NCBI GenBank assembly: GCA_037893225.1
Contig: JAZGUH010000022.1
Location: 186,001-250,000 of the forward strand
Reading direction: 5' to 3'
Length of the DNA: 64,000 bases
DNA from: Hippasteria phrygiana
Taxonomy: Eukaryota > Echinodermata > Asteroidea > Valvatida > Goniasteridae
The notes below the pieces were generated by a model. It was not told where the DNA came from. It ran no database searches and worked only from the letters and a program-made list of their open reading frames with translations. The translations under genes and the position numbers were made by a program. Of the stretch, positions 42,366 through 54,800 are shown in pieces (positions within the stretch are counted from its first letter, which is position 1; each line of letters begins with the position of its first letter).

Positions 42366-43459
42366 ACCAAATTAGCAAGTAATAAATGCACTAAAGTTCT
42401 TACCGCGTTCAGCCGCAACGTGTAGGCCTATTATGGAGGAATTGTGTTTTATTCCTCCATGATTATATTGGTATAGGCCTATTTGTAGTTCTTCGATGTT
42501 TTCTAAAAAGGAATATACACACAGTCACTCGATACGAAGTACTAACAACTCTCAGAGACGGTCTCAAGCTGTGCAAGCTCAGTGCTGCTGTGCACTTGCG
42601 GCTAGTACTGTGGCGCAGCGCTCTGAAAGCTGGTGTCATTCTCTAGTACATTCAGTTTGCGTATGACCTCGACGTGTTATGAACATATGGCGAAATTCTC
42701 CCGTGTGTTTTTGTTTGTTATTGGGGAATTCCCCATTTCCGAGTATAATGTTCAGAACTTGCATAGGGAATTAGGAATTGAATACTGGGACCCACCGAGC
42801 AGTTGGGCAGAATCTTGCAAAATCAGCTTTCGCTGTGGAAGGGCCGGGCGTACGTGTTCACCCGGAAAATTTACATTTAACGAAATGTGTACGTACTATA
42901 AAGCAGCAAAGCACTGATGCACCCCCCCCCCCCTCCCCCACCCACCCACCCACCCATTTAGTGCCGATTAACACTGTCATTGGTTGCTGGTATTGGTAAC
43001 ATTTTCACCAAGTTAGCCGTCCGCCTGAGCCTCGCGGCAACATGGCAACTTCTCATACAAAAAGCTGCCGCTATGTCGAAACATTAATATCTCGTGAATT
43101 ACACGCGTAAACTCAAATTATATTCATGATAATTAAGAGATCGAGCCAGGATGTTGAGTCATACGTGTCGACGTATGTACATGTTTAAGCCTACCCGTGA
43201 TTAATATTGACGACACGCATTGCACTGCACACTGCCTGTCTGTTGTTCATTCACAGCCATGTTTTGCAATCGTACTGCATCGCCAACTCGCGGTTGGCAA
43301 AATCAACCCGCAAGTTGGAAAAGTATGGAAGGCCCAACACTGCAAAAATGAAGAATAGTTATAATGATTATTCATAAATACCTGAGACAGTTTACCCGTT
43401 CCTATTGGTCGAGAGCCCACCGCGTGGGTGGTTTTAAACGGCCGATAAAACACCAACCG

Positions 43460-43585
43460 GGGGTGCGTTCACGCGAACAATGCAAACGTTGGCAAACGTT
43501 CGCCAATTTTGTTTGCACATCGAATGGAAAATTGTTTGCATTGGGCCTTGTTGGCCAACGTTCGCGTTGTTCGCGAACGCACCCC
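43460..43585. mobile_element. Foldback MITE of the GGGGTGCGTTC family, copy 1
   Basis: GGGGTGCGTTCACGCGAACA at the left and its inverse ending GCGAACGCACCCC at the right; the interior repeats AACGTTGGCAAACGTTCGCC palindromes. Relatives at 48444-48583 and 48761-48896. Confidence 0.78.
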
Positions 43586-44179
43586 AGTTTTAAACACTTT
43601 TTTCGGTGTGACACGAAATTTAGAGTCCTACGAAATCTGGTTCATTTTATTGGTTGAACACTCGAGTGACCAGTCACTCTCCCAATAACGCAAGCGCATT
43701 ACTGCCGATGCGTCCGTAAATAATCCATAATTTCACACTAAACTGGCACTGCTGCGTTCTGCACCACTCCTGGTGAGCGCGTCGCGCGCGTCAATTTCCA
43801 AAATGAACAAAATCAGTGGAAATTTATAATTTCGGAGGCTTTTGCTGAATTACACAAAAAGGTATTTTATGAATGCAAATAAATATGTGCTGGGCCAGTT
43901 TCAAACGTACGTTTAAAACCGCCTTGGGGCGTGGGCGCTTGATAATGATCGGAGCCGAAGTTTTGATTGTTGAAAATACAAAATAATCAACAAACACTAC
44001 AAAATACTTTCTAAAAATGCCTTTTTTTATGTAACGAGGGTGTTAAGATTAATTGTTTGCAAAAAAATATGTCGGCAACCACAGCTTCAATTTATGTGCT
44101 TGTAGCAGCCCATACAAAATGGCGCTCATTATTTACAAACAATAGAAAAGTCTACATGTAGTTCGTACAATACCAATGG

Positions 44180-44440
44180 GAGACCTTTAAGACGCTGGTG
44201 GCAGCAGACATACCGGTCCTTTTTGCTAGAACAATGGAAAATTACCGGTGTCATATGAATATCCGACTCCCATGAATATCGGACTCCTCTTCCCTATTAT
44301 TGGTTAAACCCTCTCACGTGACCGGCCACTCTCCCATAATAATCAATTCTTCAATCACTTAAGGCGTGTTACTATACCCTTTTTTTATGGTGACAAAATT
44401 TCACGCTACACTCGGTATGTCTTCTGCCACCAGCATCTCA
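44180..44440. mobile_element. MITE with GCTGGTGGCAGMAGACATACCG arms
   Basis: Left arm GACGCTGGTGGCAGCAGACA, right arm inverse with TGTCTTCTGCCACCAGCATC. The left arm alone recurs at 33598-33655; the inner GAATATCCGACTCCCATG block recurs inverted at 63265-63310. Confidence 0.75.
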
Positions 44441-45439
44441 CAAGCATCCCATTGTTTTTAACAACTCACACGTTTCATTAGGAATTAGCCACGTCCAGTC
44501 AGAAAAGAAAAATATATCTACAGAACGAAACAATGCATTATAAATATGAACACAACGGGAAATGGGTTTATTAATATGAGCAGAACGTAGGGTGGGTTAA
44601 AAGGAAGACATTTTGTCAAACCATGAACCAGAGCTTCATTCTCATTGCAGCTAGTTACGTTTTCCCCATTCAACTCATAAACTGTAACTGCATGACAGCA
44701 AAGATTACCAATCTTTGAAAAAAATATCAACTTTGTAGTGCTGTAACGTGTTTGGAAACATTAATAACGACAATTTGTAAAACTACCAAATTCATTACAT
44801 GCCATGTGCTGGTGGGACACGCGAGCACACCACTACAGTTTATTGCAACCTATAGATCGCGCAGTAACCACTTGCTTGAACTGGTGTACATGATGCATTC
44901 TTTGCGTTCGTTTGATTTTAGTCTAAAGTTTAAATTACTTTAAAATGGGGTCCGAAGTTTTGGGTATGTTGAGACGACAGGTCACGATAATAATTGGGTA
45001 CACTTTTAAAATAGAAGACTTTAAAGGTATAACATAGAATTGATACAGCTGACAAAATAGTTGCATCTAGTGTTCATACACTGTGGGATTCAACAAACTT
45101 GTGAAAAATTGAGCTCAATCCGTCGACAGAGTCACGAGAAATTGGTTAAAAACCGTTTTTTAAACAGTGATTTTGTGCTTGTTTCATGAGCTCTTTCTAC
45201 TGCTCAAATCGGAATAAGCCATGGCGGCTTTGATAGCATTTCAGACAGAAATATTTCTGAGGAGGGTTAGAAATGCTACAATCTATAAACACTAAACAGC
45301 AAGCTTTCAGTTCAAAAGTATTATCAAGTTTGTATCATACCAAAGCTGTATGCCTTTAATAAAAGATTGTCACTGATTGTCACCGAAGCACGCAGCATAT
45401 GTCGAACAATGGTACAAAATAGTACAAAGTTCAAATGCA

Positions 45440-46160
45440 GTTACATGATGACTGCCACATAATATTGTTACATTAACCGCCCACCCGTGCAGCGTGCTGA
45501 AGATGCAACGTGATGAAGCTGTAATCCGTGGAATTGGGCATGCGTGAACGTACAGCCTACAGGAAATGTTTACAAGCTTAGCCTACTGCCCTGAGAAAAA
45601 ACCAAGCACGTTGTAATGTAGGGTGCATTGATGTTGATGCAGTATTTCTGACATTTTGGAAATATTTTGGATGAGAAATACCCCACGGCAGAAGTCACAT
45701 GAACACACAACTGGTTTCATTGAATCCTTTCATGGTGGTATTTGGTGGTATTTCAGTGTGGTATTTGGGTTGCGTATAAGGCTGTCGTTCTGTGTAATTC
45801 AGCGATATTACTACCGCTATTAAACAAAATCAGCTGTTTGACGGTAATTTTTCATAGAGGTTTTCCGTGGGATTCTCTTTCCATAGTAGACCCTAATATT
45901 CGAGGCTGCATGATAATATACAAGATTTTAGCGTGTGTTGTGTCAAGAGAACTCAACTATAAAGTATATGCTATAGTTGATTGTTTTAAAACAATCAGCT
46001 ATAGCATATACTTTATAGTGGAGTCAGGTATACCTCTACGTGTATTTCAACATGATCATTTTGGCTTGCAAAAAAATGCCAAAACCAGTGGGCATGTGGG
46101 GGGCGGGATTGGGATAATATGGCCCACAATAAAAGTTATGTTCCACAACTTGAAGTAAAA
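45440..46160. repeat. Dispersed duplicate segment, copy 2
   Basis: Diverged second copy of 40700-41340 in the same orientation. This copy holds the 64-bp palindrome, which the first copy lacks. Confidence 0.7.
45956..46019. repeat. 64-bp near-perfect palindrome
   Basis: ACTATAAAGTATATGCTATA and its inverse meet at the centre TTGTTTTAAAACAA between 45987 and 45988; only one base pair is mismatched and there is no spacer. AT-rich; could extrude as a cruciform. Confidence 0.95.
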
Positions 46161-47460
46161 CAATATATGTGTTTTTCCCGAAAGAAATTTAGGTTTTTAA
46201 GTAAGCAATCCCGGTATATACATCATTTGATATTGTGTTCTTATCTCGGGGCCTACCGATTCTTTGAAAATGCGTATACATACCTCCATTTTAATGTCAC
46301 CATGAACCTGAACGCTTATGCACAATATTTACGGAAACAACGCTTTCAAAACGATATACAGAACCCCATTGTAGCTCGGATCTGAATCAGTGATCTGAAC
46401 CCGCCGGGGGTCAAAGTTCGAATGTCAGCGATATTTCTCATTCGGGGAAATCCAGACTGCTCAACATAATAACATTGATCAAGATTACAATGGCGCGGAC
46501 ATGATCAATTGGCGCTTCATTTCATATTCAGAACAAACACCGAGTAATTACATGTACAGAATTGTATTCGCCTGAAATAGTCACAGCATGGGGGAATAAG
46601 GTACAATGATTATGCACGTTGATCAGACTCAAGTTCTTCATGACAACCACCGCTTTGATTTGCAGTTGTCACCGTAGGAACTACCGGTAATCTTACATAA
46701 CTGAAATTGAAATCGCAACATATCCCGTCTGTGTCATGTGACATTTGGCTCATCAGGACCTATGGAAATGAGTTACGGTACCGGTATGTATTAATTATGT
46801 ACCCTATTTTCGTAATATTGTCACGAATGGTATAGGGCTATTGATTAATGATCTTGATGTATAGATGTAGTTGACAACATTTTTGTATGACTTGGCCTAT
46901 AAACAAATATACTTTTTCCGCGTTTGGTTGCAGACCTCGATCGTTTGTCCAATGGCTTTTCGTGTTTCTCTTCCAGACTGGTTCCCGGTCCCTCCATTGT
47001 TATTCTGATTTTGATTCCGGGGATCGGTATCGGGTAGTGCTATTTAGCAAAGCTAGCAAGAGTTCTAGGTTGATGTTATTAGTATATTTGCATATTTACA
47101 TACCCGAAATGCATTGCGCTCCTTAAACCGCTGCAAAAACTTGTCAATTAAAAAAAAATCAGTATGATTTTAACTTATTTACAATGATGAAAACAGCATC
47201 AAACTCAGAAAAATGGGAAATTAATTAGTTCAGCGCTTGCGCACACGAGGGCCAATCAAAAGCGTCATACCCGCACCAGCTACCGGTCCTTAGGTTTGGG
47301 GGCTGGAACCAGTCTAGTTTCTCTTCCTCTCGGGCCTGCTGTATAAGGCTGCGTCCGAATCGCTTGTCTAGGGCTATTGTCTAGGTGTTCGTCCATTACA
47401 ACTATACGCGTGACGTAGCCGTACGTAGCTGTAGCTCTAGACGCCCATTTCGGACACGGC

Positions 47461-47895
47461 CTTAGTCTTGGTTCCAAAGACGTCCTTGGCGGTGCGACGT
47501 ACAGCCACGGACGCGCACGGCCGGCCGACAGCGCCCTCTAGCTACACACGCGTCAAGGCCAAATCGCAAAGAACGTCTTGGCTATTTCGAATAGAAGCGC
47601 GCGCGACCTGCTTATGCATAATTTAACAGGCGGGTCAAACGAATAATCGCGCTTGCGCACTGGAGGAAACTCATGTTTTAGTAATAACTCGAGTGTTTGC
47701 GATTTACATGCGATAATGCATCTACGTCACACGCGCATGCAAATGCAGCACAGTTCTGCTCGCGATTTCGCAAGCAGAACTTACAAGACGTTCTTTGCGA
47801 TTTGGCCTTGGCGTGTGTGTGTAGCTGGAGTGCGCTGTCAGCCGGCCGTGCGCGCTATACGTCGCACCGCTAAGGACGTCTTGGAACCAAGACTA
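47461..47895. mobile_element. Long-TIR element, copy 2, arms about 125 bp
   Basis: Left arm 47461-47590 (CTTAGTCTTGGTTCC... CGCAAAGAACGTCTTGGC) and right arm 47771-47895 are inverted with few differences; the loop between is about 180 bp. Confidence 0.8.
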
Positions 47896-48194
47896 GCCTG
47901 CTGTAGTAGTCTTCGTATTTGAAAAAGCCTTTTCACAATTCCAACGCGCGTGCGCACATCATGATTCACGATTTAGTTTCGAGAGATAAACAGTTCGCCA
48001 AACTTCTGGTCACTCGATCTCACAGTCCCTCGGGGTGCACTAGTGACCTCATTGCCAGTCCGTATATACTACATGTATGTAGGCCCTATAGGGATCAGAA
48101 ACAACAAGCTATTGAATCGGTATATGAATACACTTTCACAGTTTTATCATTCGAAGTTAAAATTCAGATTTTTCGTCAGAGCACGTGCACCTTT

Positions 48195-48433
48195 GGGGGT
48201 TTTCGAAACGCTGGCTTCGGCTTGGCTTCGGCTTAGTCTCCGATTTCTGAATATCTGAGAAGCAAACAAAATGTAAGTATTCTAATTTTTACTTTCATAA
48301 TCAACCGAATGAATGTTCCTGAAGCAGAACATGTACCAACATTTAGAATATTTTCATTTGGTTTGCTTCTCAGTTATTTAGAAGTCGGAGACGAAGCCGA
48401 AGCCAAGCCGAAGCCAGCGTTTCGAAAACCCCC
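48195..48433. mobile_element. Foldback element with about 70-bp arms
   Basis: Left arm begins GGGGGTTTTCGAAACGCTGG and right arm ends with its inverse; both carry GCTTCGGCTTGGCTTCGGCT. The centre is about 95 bp and AT-rich. Confidence 0.8.
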
Positions 48434-48443
48434 TATGACTTAG

Positions 48444-48583
48444 CTGGGGTGCGTTCCACTCACGCAAACAATGCAAACGGTTGCCAACTACGCGAACAAT
48501 TTTCCATTGGATGTGCACACAAAATTGTCGAACGTTTGCAAACGTTCGCGTTGTTCGCGTGATGTGAGTGGAACGCACACCAG
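48444..48583. mobile_element. Foldback MITE of the GGGGTGCGTTC family, copy 2
   Basis: CTGGGGTGCGTTCCACTCAC and its inverse GTGAGTGGAACGCACACCAG at the ends, with internal AACGTTCGCGTTGTTCGCG palindromes. Confidence 0.8.
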
Positions 48584-48760
48584 GGCTGAGTTCGGGCGGT
48601 CTGTTCTTGACACGCGAAACTTGTTCTTGCAAAACCCCGATGTATAGGTGGTGTGTGATCCTGTTCCGAGTGCAATGTTCTTGGGTCGCTTAATTTCCCG
48701 CCGTTCGAGCGCGAGAACGAGTCTTCGCGTGTCAAGAACAGACCGCTTGAACCAAGCCCA
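48584..48760. mobile_element. Foldback element with TTCTTGACACGCGAA arms
   Basis: Left arm GGCGGTCTGTTCTTGACACG and right arm CGTGTCAAGAACAGACCGC are inverse; ends GGGCTGAGTTC/GAACCAAGCCC are imperfect. Sits exactly between two GGGGTGCGTTC-family copies. Confidence 0.75.
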
Positions 48761-48896
48761 GGGCTGCGTTCCACTAACGCGAACGTTGCCAACGTTTGCC
48801 AACTACGCGAACAATCTTCCTGACCATTGGATGTGCAAAAAAAATTGGCGAACGTTTGCGAACGTTCGCGTTGTTCGAGGGAGTGGAACGCAGCCC
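48761..48896. mobile_element. Foldback MITE of the GGGGTGCGTTC family, copy 3
   Basis: GGGCTGCGTTCCACTAACGC with inverse end GGAGTGGAACGCAGCCC. Same internal AACGTTTGCGAACGTTCGCG motifs as the other copies. Confidence 0.8.
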
Positions 48897-49435
48897 AGGC
48901 TTCTCCTGTAATAGCAAAAGGGAATTAATGAAGAGGTCACCAACAGAGGGCAGTATATCATGCTCTCCTAATGCAGCTCTTGGAGCGGCTCAACTTATTC
49001 CCATGGCCTAACTTGCCCCAGTATCCCCTATAGAGTGTCATTTCCTTCTGTTTCCCCCTTGCGGAAACTTGTTAATAAAATAACTGGAAAATACGTATCC
49101 ATGCATATTTCATTTTTGATTCATGGAAAGTTACAATTTACTTACAAAACAAGGCGCTCATTGGTTCATCGCCAGTTACAAATTACAAAGTAATCAAAGA
49201 AAGATGTGTAGGCCCTATAGGCAATATCTTATATTTTTCTGTGAAAAATATGCAGTGAAATCAGTCATGGAGGGGCACAGGGGCGGATCTAGAGGGGAGG
49301 TTGTGGGGGTTGCAACCCCCCCCCCCCCCCCCCCCACACACACACACAACCAGTCATGTAAACGGGTGCAATCGTGGACCTCCCATTGTTCCTCTTTTGT
49401 TTATACTCTAACTTTTTCGGAAGGCCTCCCATTAG

Positions 49436-49532
49436 TTTTGTACACGATTTTCAATCGTGGACGTTAGGTCAAACGTGGACCCCTTTGTCTACGCCCGAAT
49501 TCTTTTGTCCTAGGTCCACGATTGCCGGCATA
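49436..49532. repeat. Dispersed repeat (CAATCGTGGAC), copy 2
   Basis: Inverse of 18640-18720: TCAATCGTGGACGTTAGGTC and TAGGTCCACGATTGCCGGCA. Confidence 0.55.
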
Positions 49533-49599
49533 TACAAACTCACATTCGGCTGCTGAGCAAAGTTGTGATAAGCAATGCTAAACCACATCCTTGTTACCA

Positions 49600-50140
49600 G
49601 TGGGTATACCGCTGGTCCATAAACTCTACACTCTACACGGCATAGGCGGGTACAACCCCTCCTATAGATCCGCCCGTGGGGCACGTGCCCCAAAACTGAT
49701 ATCCGTGGCCCCCCGGTGCCCCCCCCCCCCCCCCCCATTTGAAATTTCGAAATGTACAAAAATTGCACAAGCCTCAGTTTATGTACTTCCAGTGCCCCCT
49801 TGAAAAAAATGTGTGCACCCGAGGTTACGCCACTGCTGAAGACATGGAAATAACAGTGTAGTTTGCACTGATCCGTACAAGGCCGATAATAAAACGAACT
49901 GCAACAGGTCATTATTCACAATATTGAGACACACCCACACACAGCGACGTAGCCGGGGATCTCCATAGGTAGCGAGTGGGGGGGGGGGGGGGGGGGGCTG
50001 GATGTTACAGTGGGGGGCGCTCACAGTATTTTTTATTAATAATTTATTCTTTTCTAGTTCTCCATTTCCGAAATTTATAGTGAGGGGGGCGGGGGCGACT
50101 GGGGAGCGATGATTTTTTATGGGGCACTGCCCACACATCC
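49600..50140. repeat. G/C-homopolymer-rich repeat remnants
   Basis: Contains GGTTACGCCACTG at 49826-49838, matching the end of the 53341 element inverted, and a second partial copy (49940-50140, GCGACGTAGCC, CTGGATGTTACAGTGG, CGACTGGGGAGCGATG) that matches the interior of 53341-53573. Long G and C runs make this hard to sequence accurately. Confidence 0.6.
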
Positions 50141-50881
50141 TGAGGTCTGTTTGTGGTGCACTCCTAGGACTTCCTATTGTCCTGGTAGTACCTTCCTTTG
50201 TTTGTGCCTCAACTCTTTGCAAGCCTTTTTTATTGAAGACCTTTTGTTGTCTTATGTCATTCTTTTGTTCACTGTCTACGGTATACAACAAAATGAAATG
50301 CACCAACCAAAAAGGGACGTTAAAAAACATTAACAACAACGACGACAACGACAACGACAACACTCGCCCGATTCAAGGCGTTTCAAAAATTTGGAGCGCC
50401 TCGACCCCCCCCCCCCCCCCTCCTCAAATGTCCCAGGTCATCAAACTGGAGAAGTGCTGCAACAAAATTGGTCGATGACATTTCCCGTTCAAGAGAAAAA
50501 ATATGGTCCCCGCTGGGGTTCTAACACCGGACCGACTGGGTACTTATAGACCACTTTAAATCGTCAGATCCAAGTCCTTACAAAACTTTAGACCTGCGAC
50601 CTGTGGAAACACCCTCACTCCCCGCCAGTTTCACCACCCACATACCGGAAGGTTTCATGACGTAACATATTGGGGTTCCCAGCTGACGAAAATATACTAG
50701 GGTGCTTGCTGAGGTTCAAACCTGAGTCCTCCAACTTCAAGAGACCAGTCAGCCCGACCGACCGGGATGGGCAACTTGCCCATTTTTAAAATATGAGAAT
50801 ACAAGAGTTTCGATTTATAACAATTAATGTAAATTCTGAGCAAAACAAACAAACAGACATATCTGAACGTGACTTTTGACA

Positions 50882-51317
50882 CAATAAGCCAGTTCGGTAT
50901 TTCAACTGAGCGTGTGCACAATGACATTTTGTCCTAAATGACCCGCGTGACCTAACGCGCGCGTGTGAACGCAAAAGGTGTCGCACAAAGCGCACGTGTT
51001 AATAAGCCTTTTCGGTATCTCAAAGGTCAAAGGTTATTCGGGATAAAATTGATGAAGAAATGTCACGCCATGTTACGCGAACGCCCATTCTGATTGAATT
51101 TAACACGTGCGCGTTGTGCAACCACCTTTTGCGTTCACACGCGCGCGTTAGGTCATGCGGGTCATTGGGGATAAAATGTCATTGTGCACATGCGCAGTTG
51201 AAATACCGAACTGGCTTATTCAATCAGAATGGGCGTTCGCGTAACATGGCGTGACATTGCGTCAGCAATTTTATCCCGAATAACCTTTGACCTTTGAGCT
51301 ACCGAACTGGCATATTG
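50882..51317. repeat. Two interleaved inverted repeats (A-B-A'-B')
   Basis: Arm A (50882-51000, with TAAGCCAGTTCGGTATTTCA) is inverted at 51102-51218. Arm B (51001-51101, with TCAAAGGTCAAAGGTTATTC) is inverted at 51219-51317. The four arms abut in the order A, B, A', B'. The segment ends 435 bp before the start codon of gene 2. Confidence 0.85.
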
Positions 51318-51751
51318 GCAGCCGTGTTATTGGCCCTTTGCACGGTTGGGCTGAAAGAAAGGCTATGCAGGCAAGCTTCGGTTACTTTAAGTATTTTACG
51401 TAATAGCCTTAGCAACCCACATAGTAACGAAGCGAAAGAGTCTTTGGTTTGCATGTATAGCCTCGCTTTTGTTCCAATATGGTGAAACCATCAAAAAGCG
51501 AATAGTTTGGAAAACTATCTAAAACGGACAGTTGGGCGGGACTTGTTGCTTCCGTTTATCAACCAAGACTTTGCATAAACATGAAGATTGCATCTGGAGT
51601 ATTATTCCCGGTAGTAATTATGAATCAAATTTCTTTCTTGCTACATTATGTTCGATTGTTCGATTGTTTATTTTGTTTCCGTTTGTTTGTTTGTTTCTTT
51701 GTTTGTTTGTTTGGAAATTCGGCATGTGAAATCGGTACAGAAGCGGACAGA

Positions 51752-51813
51752 ATGACAGCTCAATGTCGCAACGAACGTCTACAACGAATAGGATGGGGAT
51801 TGGAAACACTAAG
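51752..51813 (+). CDS. Gene 2 exon 1 (coding start)
   Basis: ATG at 51752; encodes MTAQCRNERLQRIGWGLETL plus two bases, donor GTAAAC. Found by looking for a partner of gene 1 exon 1: both share the ER...RIG pattern and phase 2 exit. The alternative start is the ATG at 53709, which would skip exons 1 and 2. Confidence 0.6.
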
Positions 51814-54800
51814 GTAAACAAAAGAAGGAAACCATGTTGGGATTAGATTTTAAAAAGTTGATTCAAATTAGTCAGTATTTCTGTTTCGTCAAATGTGTCA
51901 TTTAGATGGTTAGCCTCAACCTTACAGGACCCGCCCAAACCGTTGCATGGTTGATGATTTGACATTGGGGGCCGGAGTTGGTGTTGCACTATTGCATAAG
52001 GCAAAACACGCGCAATCATCAAAGAAATGACGCAAACGAAATCAACACAAAGATGGGTCTCTTGATCTGAAATTTCAAATTTTGGGATAATTTCTCTGGA
52101 ATCTGTTGAAGAATTATCTGCTATTTAGATCTGGGCCCAGGAAAACCGGGTGGTAGGGCTGGCAATTCAATACTGGTATGTCCCCAACCCTACCACCTCT
52201 GATTCTAACCCTTTACCTACAAGTAGGGTGGCGTTCATCCTTGCATTGGGTGATTTCAATTTTTTAAAAATATATAAATTAGTCAAGTAGTTCAATTTTG
52301 GCCCTTTTCGAAATACTCGACAACATGGTTACTTTTCAGTATTAAATATGGCTGAAAATCACTTATCTGCAATAGAAAAAGCATACAAACCATGAGAAGC
52401 TTTCCGATTAACAAAAGTGACCGATGAAAAACTAGAATAAAAAGTATCCAATGAACATGTTCAATTATGATATACAAAATGAAAAGATGATACAGTACAC
52501 GCATGGTTTCAGAGCTAATCGTTATTATGTTTACTGTTTTGTTTCTAGTTCGTCACCCATGGACCTCTTACCTCCTGTATTAGTCGTGAGTTGTTTTATG
52601 ATTATGTAGGCCTACTCTTTTAAGAATAAAAAGCGGCTTCTGAATCTGAAAACTGAAATCTTTATAACTTTTGCGTTATTGCGAAGCTGTTGTCAAAACT
52701 TCAAAATATGGATCCGGTTAATGTACATGTATTACCTACACTATAAAAAAAAAATCCGTTATTGTACATCAAAAGTGATGGCAGCAGCGTCGCCAGACTA
52801 TTTGCTGTTTTTTAAATATTTTGACATCAAATGCTGTAGATTATTTTTGAAAGATTTGCATAAAATAATTGGAAACGTAATTTGTAAAATTAATTTCCTC
52901 TGCAAAAAAGTTCTGTAATTTTAACATCAAAAGTGCTGTAAAAAACAATTACAGCGCAGATCTGTTAAAAATTCTCAGAAATTTACAGAAATGAATGAAG
53001 TAGGAAACAGACTAAATGAACGTGACAGAGTTTACAAAATGCTTGATAAACTAGTAAACACTACGAACTAGAAACTGTCGTTATTATAGTTTGATATTCA
53101 GCTTTTCCCGCCATGATGAAGTCATGATGGTTTCCCATGAACAATTTCAATATTTGAATACGAAAGAATATGTTATGTAATTCTTCACCTATGTTTGCAA
53201 AAAAATCCTTAATTTTATTGTGGAATTGTTAAAATAATTGCACATTATGGTCAAGAAAGTGTGTTTTTAAACTAAATACCACAATGAACATGACTTTTGT
53301 GAACACAAATTTGTTCAGTTCCGATTGGTCAGTTGCTGCGCAGTGGCGTAACTAAAGGGGGGGGGGGTTTGGGGGCGCACGCCCCCCATAAAAATCATTG
53401 CCCCCCCCCCCAGTCGCCCCCCCCCCCCCCCCCCACCACTGAAAATTCCGCAAACGCAGAAAATAATAGCATTATAAAGAAAAATCACTGTGAGCGCCCC
53501 CCCCCCCCCACTGTAACATCCAGCCCCCCCCCCCCCCAATCGCCCCATGGAGACAACCCTGGCTACGCCGCTGTTGCTGCGTAATGAGATTCGTGTAGGA
53601 GAACAGTAGATTCTCACACTCTGAAACAATGTCCTTGGCACCATGATTACGTCACTATTCATAAAACGTAATGATAATGCTGTCTAAAATATGACTTGTC
53701 TCCACAATATGGCACAGCTGAAGGACTTCATTGTGGAACTTCAGCTAGACATCAGAGATGAAGCTCTGGATTTGATGGGGCAGGGGAACTACAGCACAGC
53801 GCTCATGTATCTCAGTCAGGGAATCAACATCAGCGGGTAAATGTTGAAATGATTTAAATGCTAAATACAATTCAATTCAATTCAATTCAATTCAATTCAA
53901 TTCAATTCAATTCAATTCAATTCAATTCAATTCAATTCAATTCAATTCAATTCAATTCAATTCAATTCAATTCAATTCAATTCAATTCAATTCAATTCAA
54001 TTCAATTCAATTCAATTCAACTTAACTTTATTCATGTGACACACATGAAATTTGTTATCCTTTGTACAGCAGGAAACATTCATACAGACATTAAAAATGT
54101 ACACATTACACACTGGCAATATACACACAAAACATTATCTAATAAAATTCAGGGTAAAATTGTATAGAGCAGTAGGTGAAAACAGAATTTTTAAACAGTG
54201 GGCTGGGATGGTAGAATACGGGCAGTTTATGCTGTAAACACATTCCAATTGGAATCAGCGTTTCAGTGCGGAAGGTGTTCTAAAATATGCTATTTGAGGC
54301 ATTTTAGATGCTATACTATAAGTCTGGATACAACATTGTTCTTTTTTTTCTTTCTAATTATTCTTCTTTGTACGTACTATACTTAATTTAGCCCCGTCGC
54401 CAGCTCCGGGCAGGGGGGGGGGGGGGGGGGGAGTACCAGCTAGGGGGGCCACATCACAAGAAAAAAGCACAACTATATATAATTTTGATGCTTTTGGTTT
54501 TTGCCAATGGGGTGGGGGGGAATTGGTTGCGGGGGGGGGGGGGGGGGGGCTGGCCCCTCCGGACCCCCCCCCCCCCCCCTTAGCGACGGGCCTGACTTAA
54601 CGTCTGTTTCCGCGTACGAATCGTGTACGTTAATTATAGTTGTGATTCCATTAATTATAGTTGTGATTCCATTAATTATAGTTGTGATTCCATTAATTAT
54701 AGTTGTGATTCCATTATTTTTATGTACATGTACTTGTTTCAGGCTTCTTCGTCGAGATGGTTCGTCTTGCTTCACCACAACCGATGCGAGACTGCTCATC

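Larger units (their letters stand above)
37511..51751. other. Intergenic region between the divergent genes
   Basis: About 14.2 kb between the two start codons. Apart from the repeats listed separately I see no coding exon: open frames are short, unconserved and often within repeats. The 5' untranslated exons and promoters of both genes should be here. No TATA box or other element can be assigned with confidence. CpG-containing palindromic elements cluster at 43.4-51.3 kb. Confidence 0.7.

Noticed and set aside
53333..53662. Gly/Pro-rich ORFs on both strands
   Set aside because: They cross a homopolymer-rich MITE with defined ends and an 8-bp duplication.
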